A stretch of 64,000 bases of DNA from Nostoc sp. MG11. GTDB taxonomy: Bacteria; Cyanobacteriota; Cyanobacteriia; Cyanobacteriales; Nostocaceae. The position numbers and the translations under genes were made by a program. This document shows positions 26,302-37,720 of the stretch, piece by piece (the stretch's first letter is position 1; every line of letters begins with the position of its first letter). The stretch spans positions 236,519-300,518 of the forward strand of contig NZ_JACXXN010000008.1 of NCBI RefSeq assembly GCF_014904695.1, given 5' to 3'. The notes under the pieces are model-generated. The model was not told the origin of the DNA. It saw only the letters and a program-made list of their open reading frames with translations, and did not search any database.

Positions 26302-28683
26302 TTAGTACGGCCACTTCCAGTTACGAATTTCCGGCATATCTTCCCCGTACTTCTCAATGTAGTGCTGATGTTCGATCAACTTATCTTGTAATTGCTGCTT
26401 GATATAAGCTGCCTTATATCCTAGTTTGGGCACGCGATCAATTACGTCCATCACCAGGTGAAAGCGATCAAGATCGTTAAGGACAACCATATCAAAGGGG
26501 GTAGTGGTGGTTCCTTCCTCCTTATAGCCGCGCACATGCAAGTTGTTGTGGTTGGTATGGCGATAGGTCAAGCGATGAATCAACCAGGGATAGCCATGAA
26601 AGGCGAAAATGATGGGTTTGTCGGTGGTAAAAATCGTGTCGAAGTCTTTCGGGCTTAAACCGTGGGGATGCTCACTTTTTGGCTGTAGTGTCATCAAATC
26701 GACAACGTTTACCACCCGTACTTTTAAGTCAAGAAAGTGCTGACGCAGGATGTCTACAGCAGCTAAAGTTTCTAAAGTGGGAATATCCCCAGCGCAAGCC
26801 AGCACAACATCTGGTTCACTGCCTTGGTCGTTGCTTGCCCATTCCCAGATACCAATGCCTTTGGTACAGTGCTTAATGGCAGCATCCATGTTGAGATATT
26901 GCAATGCTGGTTGCTTGCCAGCGACGATGACGTTGACATAGTTGCGACTTCTGAGGCAGTGGTTAGTTACCGATAGCAGAGTGTTGGCATCGGGGGGGAG
27001 ATATACACGAACTATCTCTGCTTTCTTATTAACCACATGATCGATAAATCCAGGATCTTGGTGAGAGAAACCGTTGTGGTCTTGTCGCCAAACGTGGGAT
27101 GTGAGTAGGTAGTTGAGGGACGCAATTGGTCTACGCCAAGGAATATCAAGGGTAGTTTTCAGCCACTTAGCATGTTGGTTAAACATGGAGTCAATGATGT
27201 GGATGAACGCCTCATAGCAGGAGAAAAACCCGTGGCGTCCTGTGAGGAGATAACCCTCTAACCAACCTTGACAGCTAGTTTCGCTGAGGATTTCCATCAC
27301 CCGACCATTGGGAGACAAGTGTTCGTCTTCCGGGAGGATTTGGCTCACCCAAGTCCGGTCTGTGACTTCAAACACAGCATCTAGACGATTTGATTGGGTT
27401 TCATCGGGGCCGAAGATACGGAAATTACGGCTTTCTTGGTTAAGTCGCATGACATCCCGCAAGAATTTTGCTGTCACCTTGGTAGCTTCAGCTTCAACTT
27501 TGCCCGGTTGGGGAACATCGACGGCATAGTCTTGAAAGTCAGGCATCTTCAGGTCGCGTAGTAAGATACCACCATTAGCATGAGGATTGTCACCCATGCG
27601 TCGATGTCCTTGGGGAGCTAGTTCTGCCACTTCGGAAATCAGTTTGCCGTTATTGTCAAAGAGTTCTTCTGGTTTGTAACTCTTCATCCACTCTTCTAAG
27701 AGTTTTAGATGTTCTGGCTTTTTAGCTATTTCACCAAAAGGAACTTGGTGCGATCGCCAATAATCTTCGGTTTTTTTGCCATCAACTTCCTTCGGGCCTG
27801 TCCAACCTTTAGGGGTTCTGAGAACAATCATCGGCCACTGAGGACGTTCTGTAAAGCCATGCACACGGGCTTCTCTTTGGATGCTTTGAATTTGAGCGAT
27901 CGCTATGTCTAAAGTCGTCGCCATCTGCTGATGCACATCTGCGGGATCGGAGCCTTCTACAAAGTACGGTTTGTAACCATAGCCGACAAATAGACTCTCT
28001 AATTCTTCATGGCTCAACCGTGCTAATAACGTTGGGTTAGCAATCTTATAACCATTCAGGTGTAGGATGGGCAATACAGCGCCATCACGCACAGGATTGA
28101 GAAACTTGTTGGAATGCCAGCTAGTGGCTAAAGCGCCTGTTTCAGCTTCGCCGTCACCAACAACAGTAGCAACAATCAAGTCCGGGTTATCGAAAGCAGC
28201 ACCGTAGGCGTGGACGAGTGCGTAACCTAATTCACCACCTTCGTGGATGGAACCGGGAGTTTCTGGTGCAGCGTGGCTGGGAATACCACCTGGGAAAGAA
28301 AACTGTTTGAAGAGTTTCTTGATTCCTTCAGCATCCTGGGAAATATTGGGGTAGTACTCGCTATAGGTTCCCTCTAGATAGGTGTTGGCTACCAATCCAG
28401 GGCCTCCATGACCTGGCCCAGCAATGTAGATTGTATTCAGGTCGTATTTTTTGATTACCCGATTCAGGTGAACATAAATGAAGTTTAACCCTGGTGTTGT
28501 TCCCCAGTGGCCAAGGAGTCTGGGTTTGACGTGTTCTAGCTTGAGTGGTTCTCTTAGCAGTGGGTTGTCGAGTAGATATATTTGCCCAACTGAAAGATAG
28601 TTTGCTGCACGCCAGTAGGCGTTTATTTTACGCAATTCCTCATCTGTTAAAAGCTTTGTCTGTGGAGGACTGGCTAAAGTCAT
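26302..28683 (-). CDS. xfp: Phosphoketolase (xylulose-5-phosphate/fructose-6-phosphate)
   Basis: 793 residues, full length. Thiamine-diphosphate enzyme motifs: [57 protein letters not shown] and the downstream [10 protein letters not shown]. The C-terminal part has [19 protein letters not shown] and [13 protein letters not shown]. It splits xylulose-5-phosphate or fructose-6-phosphate with phosphate to give acetyl phosphate. Acetate kinase (14481-15698) can then make ATP. In related Nostoc/Anabaena genomes xfp lies next to gap1-pyk-tal; here about 4.5 kb with the isi remnant separates xfp from gap. Confidence 0.96.
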   Translation of the reverse strand: MTLASPPQTKLLTDEELRKINAYWRAANYLSVGQIYLLDNPLLREPLKLEHVKPRLLGHWGTTPGLNFIYVHLNRVIKKYDLNTIYIAGPGHGGPGLVANTYLEGTYSEYYPNISQDAEGIKKLFKQFSFPGGIPSHAAPETPGSIHEGGELGYALVHAYGAAFDNPDLIVATVVGDGEAETGALATSWHSNKFLNPVRDGAVLPILHLNGYKIANPTLLARLSHEELESLFVGYGYKPYFVEGSDPADVHQQMATTLDIAIAQIQSIQREARVHGFTERPQWPMIVLRTPKGWTGPKEVDGKKTEDYWRSHQVPFGEIAKKPEHLKLLEEWMKSYKPEELFDNNGKLISEVAELAPQGHRRMGDNPHANGGILLRDLKMPDFQDYAVDVPQPGKVEAEATKVTAKFLRDVMRLNQESRNFRIFGPDETQSNRLDAVFEVTDRTWVSQILPEDEHLSPNGRVMEILSETSCQGWLEGYLLTGRHGFFSCYEAFIHIIDSMFNQHAKWLKTTLDIPWRRPIASLNYLLTSHVWRQDHNGFSHQDPGFIDHVVNKKAEIVRVYLPPDANTLLSVTNHCLRSRNYVNVIVAGKQPALQYLNMDAAIKHCTKGIGIWEWASNDQGSEPDVVLACAGDIPTLETLAAVDILRQHFLDLKVRVVNVVDLMTLQPKSEHPHGLSPKDFDTIFTTDKPIIFAFHGYPWLIHRLTYRHTNHNNLHVRGYKEEGTTTTPFDMVVLNDLDRFHLVMDVIDRVPKLGYKAAYIKQQLQDKLIEHQHYIEKYGEDMPEIRNWKWPY

Positions 28684-28886
28684 ATCAATTCTCCATTACA
28701 AAAGAAATTTGACGAGTTCATCCGTATGCAAGTTTAGTAAGCTTTGGGATGAAAGTCATCTTACCTATGACAAATTTTTCCAGTATTCACCTGGAAAATT
28801 TGGAATTCGTAGTTGTTTAAGAAAATTCCTGATCTCTTAGTTTACTCAGAGCTAAAATAAATCTGAAAAAATATCGATTGTAAGTC

Positions 28887-29084
28887 TCACATCAACTCCT
28901 CTGGATTAACCCCCATCACCCGTAACCGTTCTGCTAAAAGCTGCGATCGCTTTCTTTGTGCTTCTAAAGCTGCTTCTGCCTGTTCGGCGCGTTGTCGTTC
29001 CTGTTCTAGAAGTTGACAAATCTCAACGTAAGAGGAAAACCTCGTTCCATCTGGACGATAAATCTGCAACTCATCTCCAGACAA
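28887..29084 (-). pseudogene. C-terminal fragment resembling the tail of a Uma2-type endonuclease family protein
   Basis: 65 residues, TTG start only. LQIYRPDGTRFSSYVEICQL followed by a coiled coil (QERQRAEQAEAALEAQRKRS) and RVMGVNPEEL is the usual tail of the abundant Uma2 (DUF820) PD-(D/E)XK family of cyanobacteria. The catalytic domain is missing: in-frame stops appear within about 20 codons upstream. I read it as a decayed remnant rather than a functional small gene. Confidence 0.6.
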
Positions 29085-29163
29085 AAGGAAGCAATATCTA
29101 GCGCTGCCTGGATTCTAGCACTAAGGTAGGTGAAGAAACTTTTCATGTCTTAGTAAGTGTTAT

Positions 29164-29751
29164 CTAACCATTTATCTCCAATAATCCAGGCGGTGGCGTG
29201 ATTTCAATGCGACCAGCTTGCAAATCTACCACAGGTGCGATCGCTTTCACAAATGGAATTAGAATAGTCTTTTGTTTTTTGTCCTTCGTCGTTTGTCCAT
29301 TGTTATCAGCAAATGATGGGTGCAACTCCACTTCTAATAAATCATTGCCTGCGGGGATGATATCTACTACCGTGCCTACGAGTTCGCCAGATGTTTGCAT
29401 GAAGACTTCCAAGCCAATCAAATCGATAACATGATATTCATCTTCACCTAATTGTGGGCGATCGCTGGCTGGTACCATTAACTTACAACCGCGCAACGCC
29501 TCTGCCTGGTCACAATTTTGCACACCAGCTAACTTGAGAACATACAAGTTTTTACCATTGATGTAACGTCCTGCCAATAATCCGATAGGTTGTGGTTTTG
29601 TCTCACCAGGACGCAACAACCAACGTTTCCCCGGCACTTCAAACCGTTCGGGAAAGTCGGATTCAGGATAAACTCGCACCTCCCCAGACAATCCTTGAGG
29701 TGCAACAATCTTCCCAATTTCTAACCATTCATCAGATTTTTCATTTGTCAT
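29164..29751 (-). CDS. rimM: Ribosome maturation factor RimM
   Basis: 195 residues. The N-terminal half has [20 protein letters not shown]; the PRC-barrel half has [48 protein letters not shown]. It binds ribosomal protein S19 and helps 30S head maturation. The start ATG lies inside a heptanucleotide array (ACAAATG units on this strand), so several in-register ATGs exist; the protein homology begins about eight residues in. A low-complexity insertion ([17 protein letters not shown]) sits before the C-terminal strand. Confidence 0.93.
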   Translation of the reverse strand: MTNEKSDEWLEIGKIVAPQGLSGEVRVYPESDFPERFEVPGKRWLLRPGETKPQPIGLLAGRYINGKNLYVLKLAGVQNCDQAEALRGCKLMVPASDRPQLGEDEYHVIDLIGLEVFMQTSGELVGTVVDIIPAGNDLLEVELHPSFADNNGQTTKDKKQKTILIPFVKAIAPVVDLQAGRIEITPPPGLLEING

Positions 29752-29777
29752 TTGTCATTTGTCATTTGTTATTTGTT
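29742..29777. repeat. Heptanucleotide tandem repeat (STRR type) over the rimM start
   Basis: About five units of CATTTGT, the last two degenerate. Short tandemly repeated repetitive sequences of seven bases are typical of heterocystous cyanobacteria. This array supplies the rimM start codon region. Confidence 0.7.
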
Positions 29778-29820
29778 AAGAGTCAAGAGTCTTAATTATT
29801 TTCTCCCCCTGCTCCCCAAA

Positions 29821-31104
29821 TCAAGCACTCACAGCCGCACGCTGATAGGTTTCCTCTGCTACTTTTGCCAAGCGTTGCATACCAGTGACGAGTTCTTCAT
29901 CGCTGCCGGTAAGGCTGATGCGGAAACATTGGTGTTTGTGTTGCCACTCTTCTTCTAAACCGGGGAAGAAGGAACTACCAGGTACAATAATTACACCCAC
30001 TTGCTTGAGTCGCTGGTAAAATTCCCAGTCAGTGATGGGTAAATCCTCTAGCCACAACCAAGCAAAAATTGCCCCTTCTCCGCGATGGAGAAACCAAGGT
30101 AAATTTTTGGGCATTGCTTGTTCTAAACTGGTTTCTAAAACGGTAAACTTATTTTGGTAGAAGGGACGGATGACTGTTTGAGATATTTCTATTAAAGCAC
30201 CGGAGTTGATTGCAAGGGCTGCGATCGCTTGTCCATAACGCGAAGAATGCAGACTTGCATTAGCCTGGAAACACTCCAGTGCCTCAATCCACTTTTGCTC
30301 ACCGATGGCAATCCCAATCCTTTCTCCTGGTAATCCTGCTTTGGATAAACTCATGCAGTGCAGGATATTATGACCAAACACTGGTGTCATTTCGGTAAAG
30401 TTTAACGCCGGGAAGGGAGGCGCATAAGCCGAGTCAATCAACACTGGCAAATTGTAAGGTGCAGCAAAGGCGGCAATTTTTTTTACCTCATCATCGGTGA
30501 GGACGTTACCAGTGGGGTTACAAGGACGAGAGAACAGGACACAACCCGTGTTTTCTGTAATCGATAGTTGGCTGAAGTCGGGACGATATTTAAATCGGTG
30601 TGCAGCTGCATCAATATCTAGAGTCGGTTTGTAGGCAATTAAAGCTTCGGGAACTAAGCAAATACCGCCATAACCTGTATAGTCAGGACTGAGGGGCAAA
30701 ACAATTTTTTTTAACTCGCCGCTGCTGGTGTAGCCACCAAATACATTGGCAGCGTAGAAGTAGAGGGTTTGACTACCGGGGGTGATTAGAATATTGCGAT
30801 CGCTTAAATTTAAACCATAGCGTTTGTTAAAATCGTTAGCGATCGCCTCAATTAAAGGTGCATAGCCTTGACTTGAACCGTAGCGACAAACCACCTCACC
30901 ATAATCTGGGCTAGCCAGAAGTTGAGCAGTACAATCTCGCCATAACTGCTCAACCTCTGGCAAAATCAATGGATTGCCAGCACTCAAATTAATAAACTGC
31001 TGCCCTGTACCAGCTCGCAATGTTTCAATAATGTCCTTCATAATCGCTCTTACACCAGTCAGGTTGGACATTTGAGCGCCAATTTGAGTTAGGGCAGGAT
31101 TCAT
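29821..31104 (-). CDS. avtA: Valine-pyruvate-type aminotransferase
   Basis: 427 residues from the ATG at 31104 (MNPALTQIGAQMSNLTGVRA), near the family's 417. The frame is open to 31209 with earlier ATGs, but those residues do not look like the family. PLP fold-type I motifs: NLSAGNPLILPEVEQLW, LITPGSQTLYFYAANVF, LFSRPCNPTGNVLTDDE, and the PLP lysine in HCMSLSKAGLPGERIGIA. AvtA-class enzymes transfer an amino group between valine or alanine and the matching oxo-acids. No neighbour supports a particular pathway. Confidence 0.85.
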   Translation of the reverse strand: MNPALTQIGAQMSNLTGVRAIMKDIIETLRAGTGQQFINLSAGNPLILPEVEQLWRDCTAQLLASPDYGEVVCRYGSSQGYAPLIEAIANDFNKRYGLNLSDRNILITPGSQTLYFYAANVFGGYTSSGELKKIVLPLSPDYTGYGGICLVPEALIAYKPTLDIDAAAHRFKYRPDFSQLSITENTGCVLFSRPCNPTGNVLTDDEVKKIAAFAAPYNLPVLIDSAYAPPFPALNFTEMTPVFGHNILHCMSLSKAGLPGERIGIAIGEQKWIEALECFQANASLHSSRYGQAIAALAINSGALIEISQTVIRPFYQNKFTVLETSLEQAMPKNLPWFLHRGEGAIFAWLWLEDLPITDWEFYQRLKQVGVIIVPGSSFFPGLEEEWQHKHQCFRISLTGSDEELVTGMQRLAKVAEETYQRAAVSA

Positions 31105-31351
31105 AAGCTGTAACAATAATGTATTAATCGAGAGGTGGACATATCTGGGGGTTGCTGCTGACATCATGTCTACGTCGTTGCCAAAACAGCTATTGCCGCC
31201 TTTAATCAATCTAACTAGAGAATGTTATTTTAACAAAGCAAGACTATCGTTATAGCGGTTATTGTGCAGACAAAATACCATCAAGTGTTGCAAAAGTTTA
31301 TCATACACCTAATATCTATCAAGGCATTAATATAAGGAGCAGAGTTGATAG

Positions 31352-32551
<1,200 letters not shown>

Positions 32552-32730
32552 TTGTGAAATTCTTCTATGGTGGGTAAACAACCGATCATAGAAGGAAAGT
32601 TTACAAGTTTTTTTTCACAAAACTTTATAGCGTGTACCTGAATAGCACTTATCTCAATATATTCCTAACAAAGCCAGTCACAGTAATATTGTATACAATG
32701 ATGTGGCTATACTGGGAAAGACAAAAAAAT

Positions 32731-33516
32731 ATGTTGTTATATAGTAAAGCTCTTGCCACACCTTTTGTAATCTGTTTGTGTTTCATAGGAGTTGGTTTGA
32801 TTCAATTCCCTCGATTGCAAGAATTGCTAGTTAACAAACAAGCGGCATCTTTAGAGACTTTAGAAAAAGATATTCAATCAGAAAATCTGCGACTCAATTT
32901 ACTCAAGAAAATGCCCAGCTTTGGTTATGATAATTTAATCAGCGGTTGGGTATATCTTAATTTTTTGCAATATTTCGGTGATGATGAAGTTCGTGTTCAA
33001 ACAGGTTACAGTCTAAGTCCAGAATATTTTGAAGTAATTTTAGAGCGAGATCCACGATTTTTAAAATCTTATCTAAGTCTTTCGATGAGTACTTCGATGT
33101 ATGCTGGTATGCCAGAAAGAGCGATCGCATTGACGGAGAAAGGTTTAAAATCACTATCTCCTTGGGTTCCCAAAAGGTCTTATTATGTGTGGCGTTATAA
33201 AGCAGTTGATGAATTATTATTTTTAGGAAATGCTCAAGCTGCTCAGCAATCTTTTGCAACAGCGGCAAACTGGGCTAGTAACTTCTCTGATGCCGAGAGT
33301 CAATTAATAGCTACTAATTCCCAGAGAACTGCTGAATTTTTGAAGCTAAATCCTAACAGTAAATACGCTCAAATTTCTAGCTGGGCAATGGTTTTTAATA
33401 ATCAGGTTGATGAGAGAACCCGTAAACGCGCAATTAGCGAAATCGAGGCGTTGGGAGGAAAGGTAATTACAACTTCTGAAGGTACTCAAAAAATTATATT
33501 TCCTTCTAAAGATTGA
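32731..33516 (+). CDS. Membrane-anchored conserved protein, possibly TPR-like
   Basis: 261 residues from ATG 32731; ATGs at 32698 and 32701 are alternatives. A hydrophobic segment (ATPFVICLCFIGVGLIQF) near the N-terminus probably anchors it. The rest is helical: MPSFGYDNLISGWVYLNFLQ, YFEVILERDPRFLKSYLSLS, ERAIALTEKGLKSLSPWVP and AQAAQQSFATAANWASNFSD read like tetratricopeptide-type helical pairs. I recall similar unnamed proteins in cyanobacteria but no function. It follows adhC after about 180 bp on the same strand. Confidence 0.65.
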   Translation: MLLYSKALATPFVICLCFIGVGLIQFPRLQELLVNKQAASLETLEKDIQSENLRLNLLKKMPSFGYDNLISGWVYLNFLQYFGDDEVRVQTGYSLSPEYFEVILERDPRFLKSYLSLSMSTSMYAGMPERAIALTEKGLKSLSPWVPKRSYYVWRYKAVDELLFLGNAQAAQQSFATAANWASNFSDAESQLIATNSQRTAEFLKLNPNSKYAQISSWAMVFNNQVDERTRKRAISEIEALGGKVITTSEGTQKIIFPSKD

Positions 33517-33635
33517 TAAATTAGTTAGGAGTCAAGAGTCAAAAGTCAAGGGTCAAAAGACAGTGATTATTTATTCTCTTTGTCCCCCTTGCCCCTCTGC
33601 CCTCCTGCTCCCACTCCCCCATCGAGGTTAGTGTT

Positions 33636-34427
33636 ATTTTTTGGTATAACGGCAAATTAATCCAATCCCAAACTCTGGAATTAGATATTAACGATCCAGG
33701 GTTACTCTATGGAGCAACGGTTTTTACAACGCTGCGGGTTTATGGTAATTCGTTAGATGATAATTTAACTAATTGGCAGGCACATTGCGATCGCCTACTT
33801 TTCTCACTACAATCTTTCGGTTGGCAGCATCCAGACTGGAAACGTGTGCGTCAAGGCGCAGAAAGTATTTTGGCACACTTTCCTGTTCTCAGAATTACCA
33901 TCTTTCCTGATGGGCGGGAGTGGATAATTGGCAGATTTCTACCACAGGATTTAACAGAAAAGCAAAAAAACGGTATCTACTGCTCCCCTGCTCAGCCAGA
34001 ATTTTATCGTAGTCTCCCCTCTCATAAAACCGGAAATTATTTGAGTGCTTGGTTAGCAAAAACTAGCGTCCAATCTTCAAATATCCAAGAAGCGATTTTA
34101 GTTGACACAGCAGGAAATTGGCTAGAAACAAGCACTGGTAATCTCTGGGGGTGGCGGGATGGTAGTTGGTGGACACCGCCTTTAGCTGCGGGAATTTTAC
34201 CAGGAGTTGTGCGATCGCAACTTATAAACTGGTTGCAAAAGCACCAGCAAATAGCGCAAGAGGAACCGTGGACAGCAGAGTTGGTCAAGGGATTTGAAGC
34301 GATCGCCTACACTAATAGTGTGGTGCAAATTATCCCCATTCATACCGTTCACCAGCCCGCAGGCTCGTTACAATATAATCCTCACCATCCTAATTTTCAA
34401 CAGTTCAGGAGGCTATTTGTAGCATGA
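33636..34427 (+). CDS. pabC: Aminotransferase class IV, 4-amino-4-deoxychorismate lyase-like, with ATT start
   Basis: 263 residues if translation begins at ATT 33636 (family proteins start FWYNGKL after Met). The first 70 codons, up to the only in-frame GTG (33846), encode typical class IV sequence: LELDINDPGLLYGATVFTTL and HCDRLLFSLQSFGW. Then come EAILVDTAGNWLETSTGNLW and the C-terminal FEAIAYTNSVVQIIPI. No ATG, GTG or TTG exists between the upstream stop (33564) and 33846. GAGG lies nine nt before the ATT. The family cleaves aminodeoxychorismate to 4-aminobenzoate for folate, or acts on branched-chain amino acids. Confidence 0.75.
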   Translation: MFWYNGKLIQSQTLELDINDPGLLYGATVFTTLRVYGNSLDDNLTNWQAHCDRLLFSLQSFGWQHPDWKRVRQGAESILAHFPVLRITIFPDGREWIIGRFLPQDLTEKQKNGIYCSPAQPEFYRSLPSHKTGNYLSAWLAKTSVQSSNIQEAILVDTAGNWLETSTGNLWGWRDGSWWTPPLAAGILPGVVRSQLINWLQKHQQIAQEEPWTAELVKGFEAIAYTNSVVQIIPIHTVHQPAGSLQYNPHHPNFQQFRRLFVA

Positions 34428-34500
34428 TAGGAATGCCATTATGTTATAGGTTAAGATAAGTTAACATAATTTTAATAATGCCCTCTCCTATTCAGAGACA

Positions 34501-34541
34501 CTACGCGATGGCGCGTAGCCCCCGCTGAAAGCGAAACGCAC
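34501..34541. repeat. Interspersed repeat fragment upstream of ftsH
   Basis: CTACGCGATGGCGCGTAGCC with a CTACGC/GCGTAG inverted pair, followed by CCCGCTGAAAGCGAAACGC. It belongs to the same GCGTAGCC-rich family as 19996-20024 and 40737-40796. It lies directly before the ftsH ribosome site and may form a leader hairpin. Confidence 0.5.
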
Positions 34542-34566
34542 AAAAAATACAGGAGGATAGACCTCG

Positions 34567-36432
34567 GTGAATAAACGATGGAGAAATGCAGGGCTGTACG
34601 CGCTGCTATTTATAGTTGTCATTGCGCTAGGAACAGCATTTTTTGACAAGCAGCCTCAAAGCAGAGAGACATGGCGTTACAGTGAATTTATTCAAGCAGT
34701 TGAAAAAAGCAAAATCAAACCAGATGGCGAAAACGACACATTTGCAGAAGTTCGGCTGAGTGCAGATCGGTCTATGGCTGATGTAAAGTTGCAAGACTCA
34801 AGGCGAATTGTAGTGACCTTGGTCAACGACCCAGACCTGATCAATACTCTCACCGCAAAAAGCGTTGATATTAATGTTTTGCCTCAAACCGATGAAGGAT
34901 TTTGGTTTAAGGCACTCAGCAGCTTATTTTTCCCAGTATTGCTTTTGGTTGGCTTATTCTTCTTGCTACGCCGCGCCCAAAACGGCCCAGGTAGCCAAGC
35001 CATGAACTTTGGTAAGTCTAAAGCCAGAGTGCAAATGGAACCACAAACACAGGTGACATTTGGCGATGTTGCTGGTATTGACCAAGCCAAACTAGAACTA
35101 AATGAAGTCGTAGACTTTCTGAAAAACGCTGATCGCTTTACCGCAGTTGGTGCAAAAATTCCTAAAGGTGTGTTGCTAGTTGGCCCTCCCGGTACAGGTA
35201 AAACCCTCCTAGCTCGTGCTGTAGCAGGCGAAGCAGGTGTACCCTTCTTCTCCATCTCTGGCTCCGAATTTGTGGAAATGTTCGTAGGTGTGGGTGCATC
35301 CCGCGTCCGCGATTTATTTGAACAAGCTAAAACCAACGCCCCCTGTATCGTCTTCATCGATGAAATTGACGCTGTAGGTCGTCAGCGGGGTGCAGGTTTA
35401 GGCGGTGGTAACGATGAGCGGGAACAAACCCTCAACCAGTTACTCACTGAAATGGACGGATTTGAAGGCAACACCGGCATCATTATTATTGCCGCCACCA
35501 ACCGTCCTGATGTCCTAGATGCAGCACTGTTGCGTCCAGGTCGCTTTGACCGCCAAGTTGTAGTAGACCGTCCCGACTACGCAGGACGCAGCGAAATCCT
35601 CAAAGTCCACGCCCGTGGTAAAACCTTGGCGAAAGACGTAGATTTGGATAAAATTGCCCGTCGTACTCCTGGATTTACCGGCGCAGATTTATCCAACTTG
35701 CTGAATGAAGCCGCAATTTTGGCAGCACGTCGGAATTTGACCGAAATTTCGATGGACGAAATCAACGACGCCATTGACCGCGTATTAGCTGGCCCCGAGA
35801 AGAAAGACCGGGTAATGAGCGAAAAGCGCAAAACCTTGGTAGCATATCACGAAGCCGGTCATGCCTTAGTTGGTGCTTTAATGCCCGACTATGACCCAGT
35901 ACAAAAAATTAGTATCATTCCTCGCGGTCGCGCAGGTGGTTTAACTTGGTTTACCCCCAGTGAAGACCGGATGGATACTGGTTTGTACAGCCGCGCTTAT
36001 CTGGAAAATCAGATGGCGGTGGCTTTAGGTGGTCGCATCGCCGAAGAATTAATCTTTGGTGAAGAAGAAGTGACTACTGGCGCTTCTAACGACTTACAAC
36101 AAGTAGCCCGCGTTGCTCGTCAGATGATTACCCGATTTGGGATGAGCGATCGCTTAGGCCCAGTTGCCCTTGGTCGTCAGCAAGGTAACATGTTCTTAGG
36201 TCGAGATATCATGTCAGAGCGCGATTTCTCTGAAGAAACCGCTGCTGCAATCGATGAAGAAGTCCGCAAACTTGTTGATGTAGCCTATACACGCGCTAAA
36301 GAAGTGTTAATGGGCAACCGCCACATTCTAGATCAGCTAGCGCAAATGCTAGTTGATAAAGAAACGGTAGATGCCGAGGAATTGCAAGAAATTCTGGCAA
36401 ATAATGACGTAACAACCGCCGCTTTTGCCTAA
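34567..36432 (+). CDS. ftsH: ATP-dependent zinc metalloprotease FtsH
   Basis: 621 residues, GTG start with AGGAGG ten nt before it. Two membrane segments (about 8-25 and 115-137) flank a lumenal/periplasmic domain. The AAA domain follows, with Walker A GPPGTGKT, Walker [13 protein letters not shown] and second region of homology [20 protein letters not shown]. The protease has zinc motif HEAGH. It degrades membrane proteins; in cyanobacteria related hexamers remove damaged photosystem II D1. Which of the four cyanobacterial FtsH types this is cannot be settled by eye. A good terminator follows at 36467. Confidence 0.97.
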   Translation: MNKRWRNAGLYALLFIVVIALGTAFFDKQPQSRETWRYSEFIQAVEKSKIKPDGENDTFAEVRLSADRSMADVKLQDSRRIVVTLVNDPDLINTLTAKSVDINVLPQTDEGFWFKALSSLFFPVLLLVGLFFLLRRAQNGPGSQAMNFGKSKARVQMEPQTQVTFGDVAGIDQAKLELNEVVDFLKNADRFTAVGAKIPKGVLLVGPPGTGKTLLARAVAGEAGVPFFSISGSEFVEMFVGVGASRVRDLFEQAKTNAPCIVFIDEIDAVGRQRGAGLGGGNDEREQTLNQLLTEMDGFEGNTGIIIIAATNRPDVLDAALLRPGRFDRQVVVDRPDYAGRSEILKVHARGKTLAKDVDLDKIARRTPGFTGADLSNLLNEAAILAARRNLTEISMDEINDAIDRVLAGPEKKDRVMSEKRKTLVAYHEAGHALVGALMPDYDPVQKISIIPRGRAGGLTWFTPSEDRMDTGLYSRAYLENQMAVALGGRIAEELIFGEEEVTTGASNDLQQVARVARQMITRFGMSDRLGPVALGRQQGNMFLGRDIMSERDFSEETAAAIDEEVRKLVDVAYTRAKEVLMGNRHILDQLAQMLVDKETVDAEELQEILANNDVTTAAFA

Positions 36433-36466
36433 TCAATATTTGGTTGAAATTTAAAATCTAGATTCG

Positions 36467-36505
36467 GGGTAATTCTGGGATTTTCCAGAGTTACCCTAAT
36501 TTTTT
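36467..36505 (+). terminator. Rho-independent terminator after ftsH
   Basis: GGGTAATTCTGG (36467-36478) pairs with CCAGAGTTACCC (36485-36496) over 12 positions with one mismatch. The loop is six nt, and TAATTTTTTG follows. The rest of the 320-bp gap to 36754 holds nothing I recognise. Confidence 0.85.
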
Positions 36506-36754
36506 GAAACCCCATAGACTATCTCGAAAATAGCGTATTGAGCATGAAAAAAACAGATTTTCATTCTGCGTTGTGAGTTATGGCGAACAGCAATAGCAAA
36601 GTATATCAGCTTCATCATTGATATCCAGTGCGATCACAGTTTATATTACTAGAGAACGCATAGATGTTTGAGTGTCGATCTACCTTAATTTCGTGAGAAT
36701 TTTGTTCTTCTATAAACACCAAGCCTGCCTAAATCTGGAACATATGACATTATC

Positions 36755-37615
36755 CTAAGTTAAAGCTTTTCGCAGTCGTTGTTCAAAATAAATCAGGTCT
36801 ACTCCAAGATTTTGCAAAACCCTGATTGCGGCCCCTCCTCCCACACCTTCTGTACCTTCCTTAAGAATGCCTAACAGCAAATGCTCTGTGCCAACGTAGT
36901 TGTGATTGAGTTTCCGGGACTCTTCTACCGATAGTTCTAACACCTGCTTAGCCCTAGGTGTAAAGGGAATATCCACAAGCGTAGATCCCCTACCTCTGCC
37001 AATAATTTTTTCTACCTCAATCTGAGCATTTTCCAAGTTTACACCCACAGTGGTGAGAAACTGCCATCCAATGCCACTCCCTTCACCAAGTAACCCCAGC
37101 AGAATCCCCTCAGTACCAATAAAGTCATGTCCCAAGCGGCGAGATTCACCTTGGGCAATGTTGATGGCTGTAACAGCTTTTTGAGTAAATCTTTCAAATC
37201 CCTTGAGGTGGAATCTGCCAGACATAAACCCAAAAAGTCTTTCAAAGATAGACTCAAAAAATCTTTCAAACGTAAACCCTTCCTGCGTGGATGTATTATT
37301 GATTGACTCAAGGGTGCGATCGCCCCTAATATTTCCTGTCGTTAAAAAAGACAGTAAATTCTCCATCGTCTCTGCATTCGCTGAGTACCACAGAAATTGC
37401 TTCTCTTTTCGGCAATTAACTAACTCCTCGATCCGCAGCTTCTCTAAATGGTGCGATAGGGTTGAGTTTGGAATCTTTAGCTTTTCCTGAATATCTCCCA
37501 CGGTCATCCCATCTAGATAAGCTGCAAACAGCAGTCGCATAATTTCCAGCCGAGGCTCCGACCCCAGGGCAGCAAAAATATCTGCATACCGAGCCGTGTC
37601 TTCGTTGTTATTCAT
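36755..37615 (-). CDS. ArsR-type HTH regulator fused to a ClpC-like N-domain
   Basis: 286 residues. Residues 8-95 form a winged helix of the ArsR family ([14 protein letters not shown]; recognition helix [20 protein letters not shown]). No metal-binding cysteine pair is obvious: the one Cys in the HTH is Cys68. After a linker rich in Phe/Arg (about 112-140) come two Clp N-repeats (140-205 and 217-286), with [39 protein letters not shown] and a matching [19 protein letters not shown]. There is no AAA ATPase domain. ClpC N-domains bind adaptors and substrates, so this may be a transcription factor controlled by protease adaptors or phospho-arginine-like signals; inference only. A short inverted repeat covers the start codon. 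Confidence 0.85.
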   Translation of the reverse strand: MNNNEDTARYADIFAALGSEPRLEIMRLLFAAYLDGMTVGDIQEKLKIPNSTLSHHLEKLRIEELVNCRKEKQFLWYSANAETMENLLSFLTTGNIRGDRTLESINNTSTQEGFTFERFFESIFERLFGFMSGRFHLKGFERFTQKAVTAINIAQGESRRLGHDFIGTEGILLGLLGEGSGIGWQFLTTVGVNLENAQIEVEKIIGRGRGSTLVDIPFTPRAKQVLELSVEESRKLNHNYVGTEHLLLGILKEGTEGVGGGAAIRVLQNLGVDLIYFEQRLRKALT

Positions 37616-37636
37616 ATTTCTAGAATAATCGAAATA
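37615..37636. promoter_or_regulatory. Inverted repeat overlapping the start of the ArsR-Clp gene
   Basis: TATTTC (37615-37620) and GAAATA (37631-37636) with a 10-bp spacer. It touches the ATG at 37615. Position and size would suit an autoregulatory ArsR-type operator, but short AT-rich repeats can arise by chance. Confidence 0.3.
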
Positions 37637-37660
37637 ATTAATTTGTTAATAGAAACCCTT

Positions 37661-37689
37661 GTAGAGACGTAGCAGTGCTACGTCTCTAC
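37661..37689. repeat. 29-bp perfect palindrome (copy D, variant)
   Basis: GTAGAGACGTAGCA, one base, TGCTACGTCTCTAC. Compared with copies A-C the two arms carry matching changes (TTGC to TAGC and GCAA to GCTA), which keep the pairing. Located between pyrB and the ArsR-Clp gene. Confidence 0.85.
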
Positions 37690-37720
37690 AATCATTTTCG
37701 GAGATATATGAGGATGCCAA

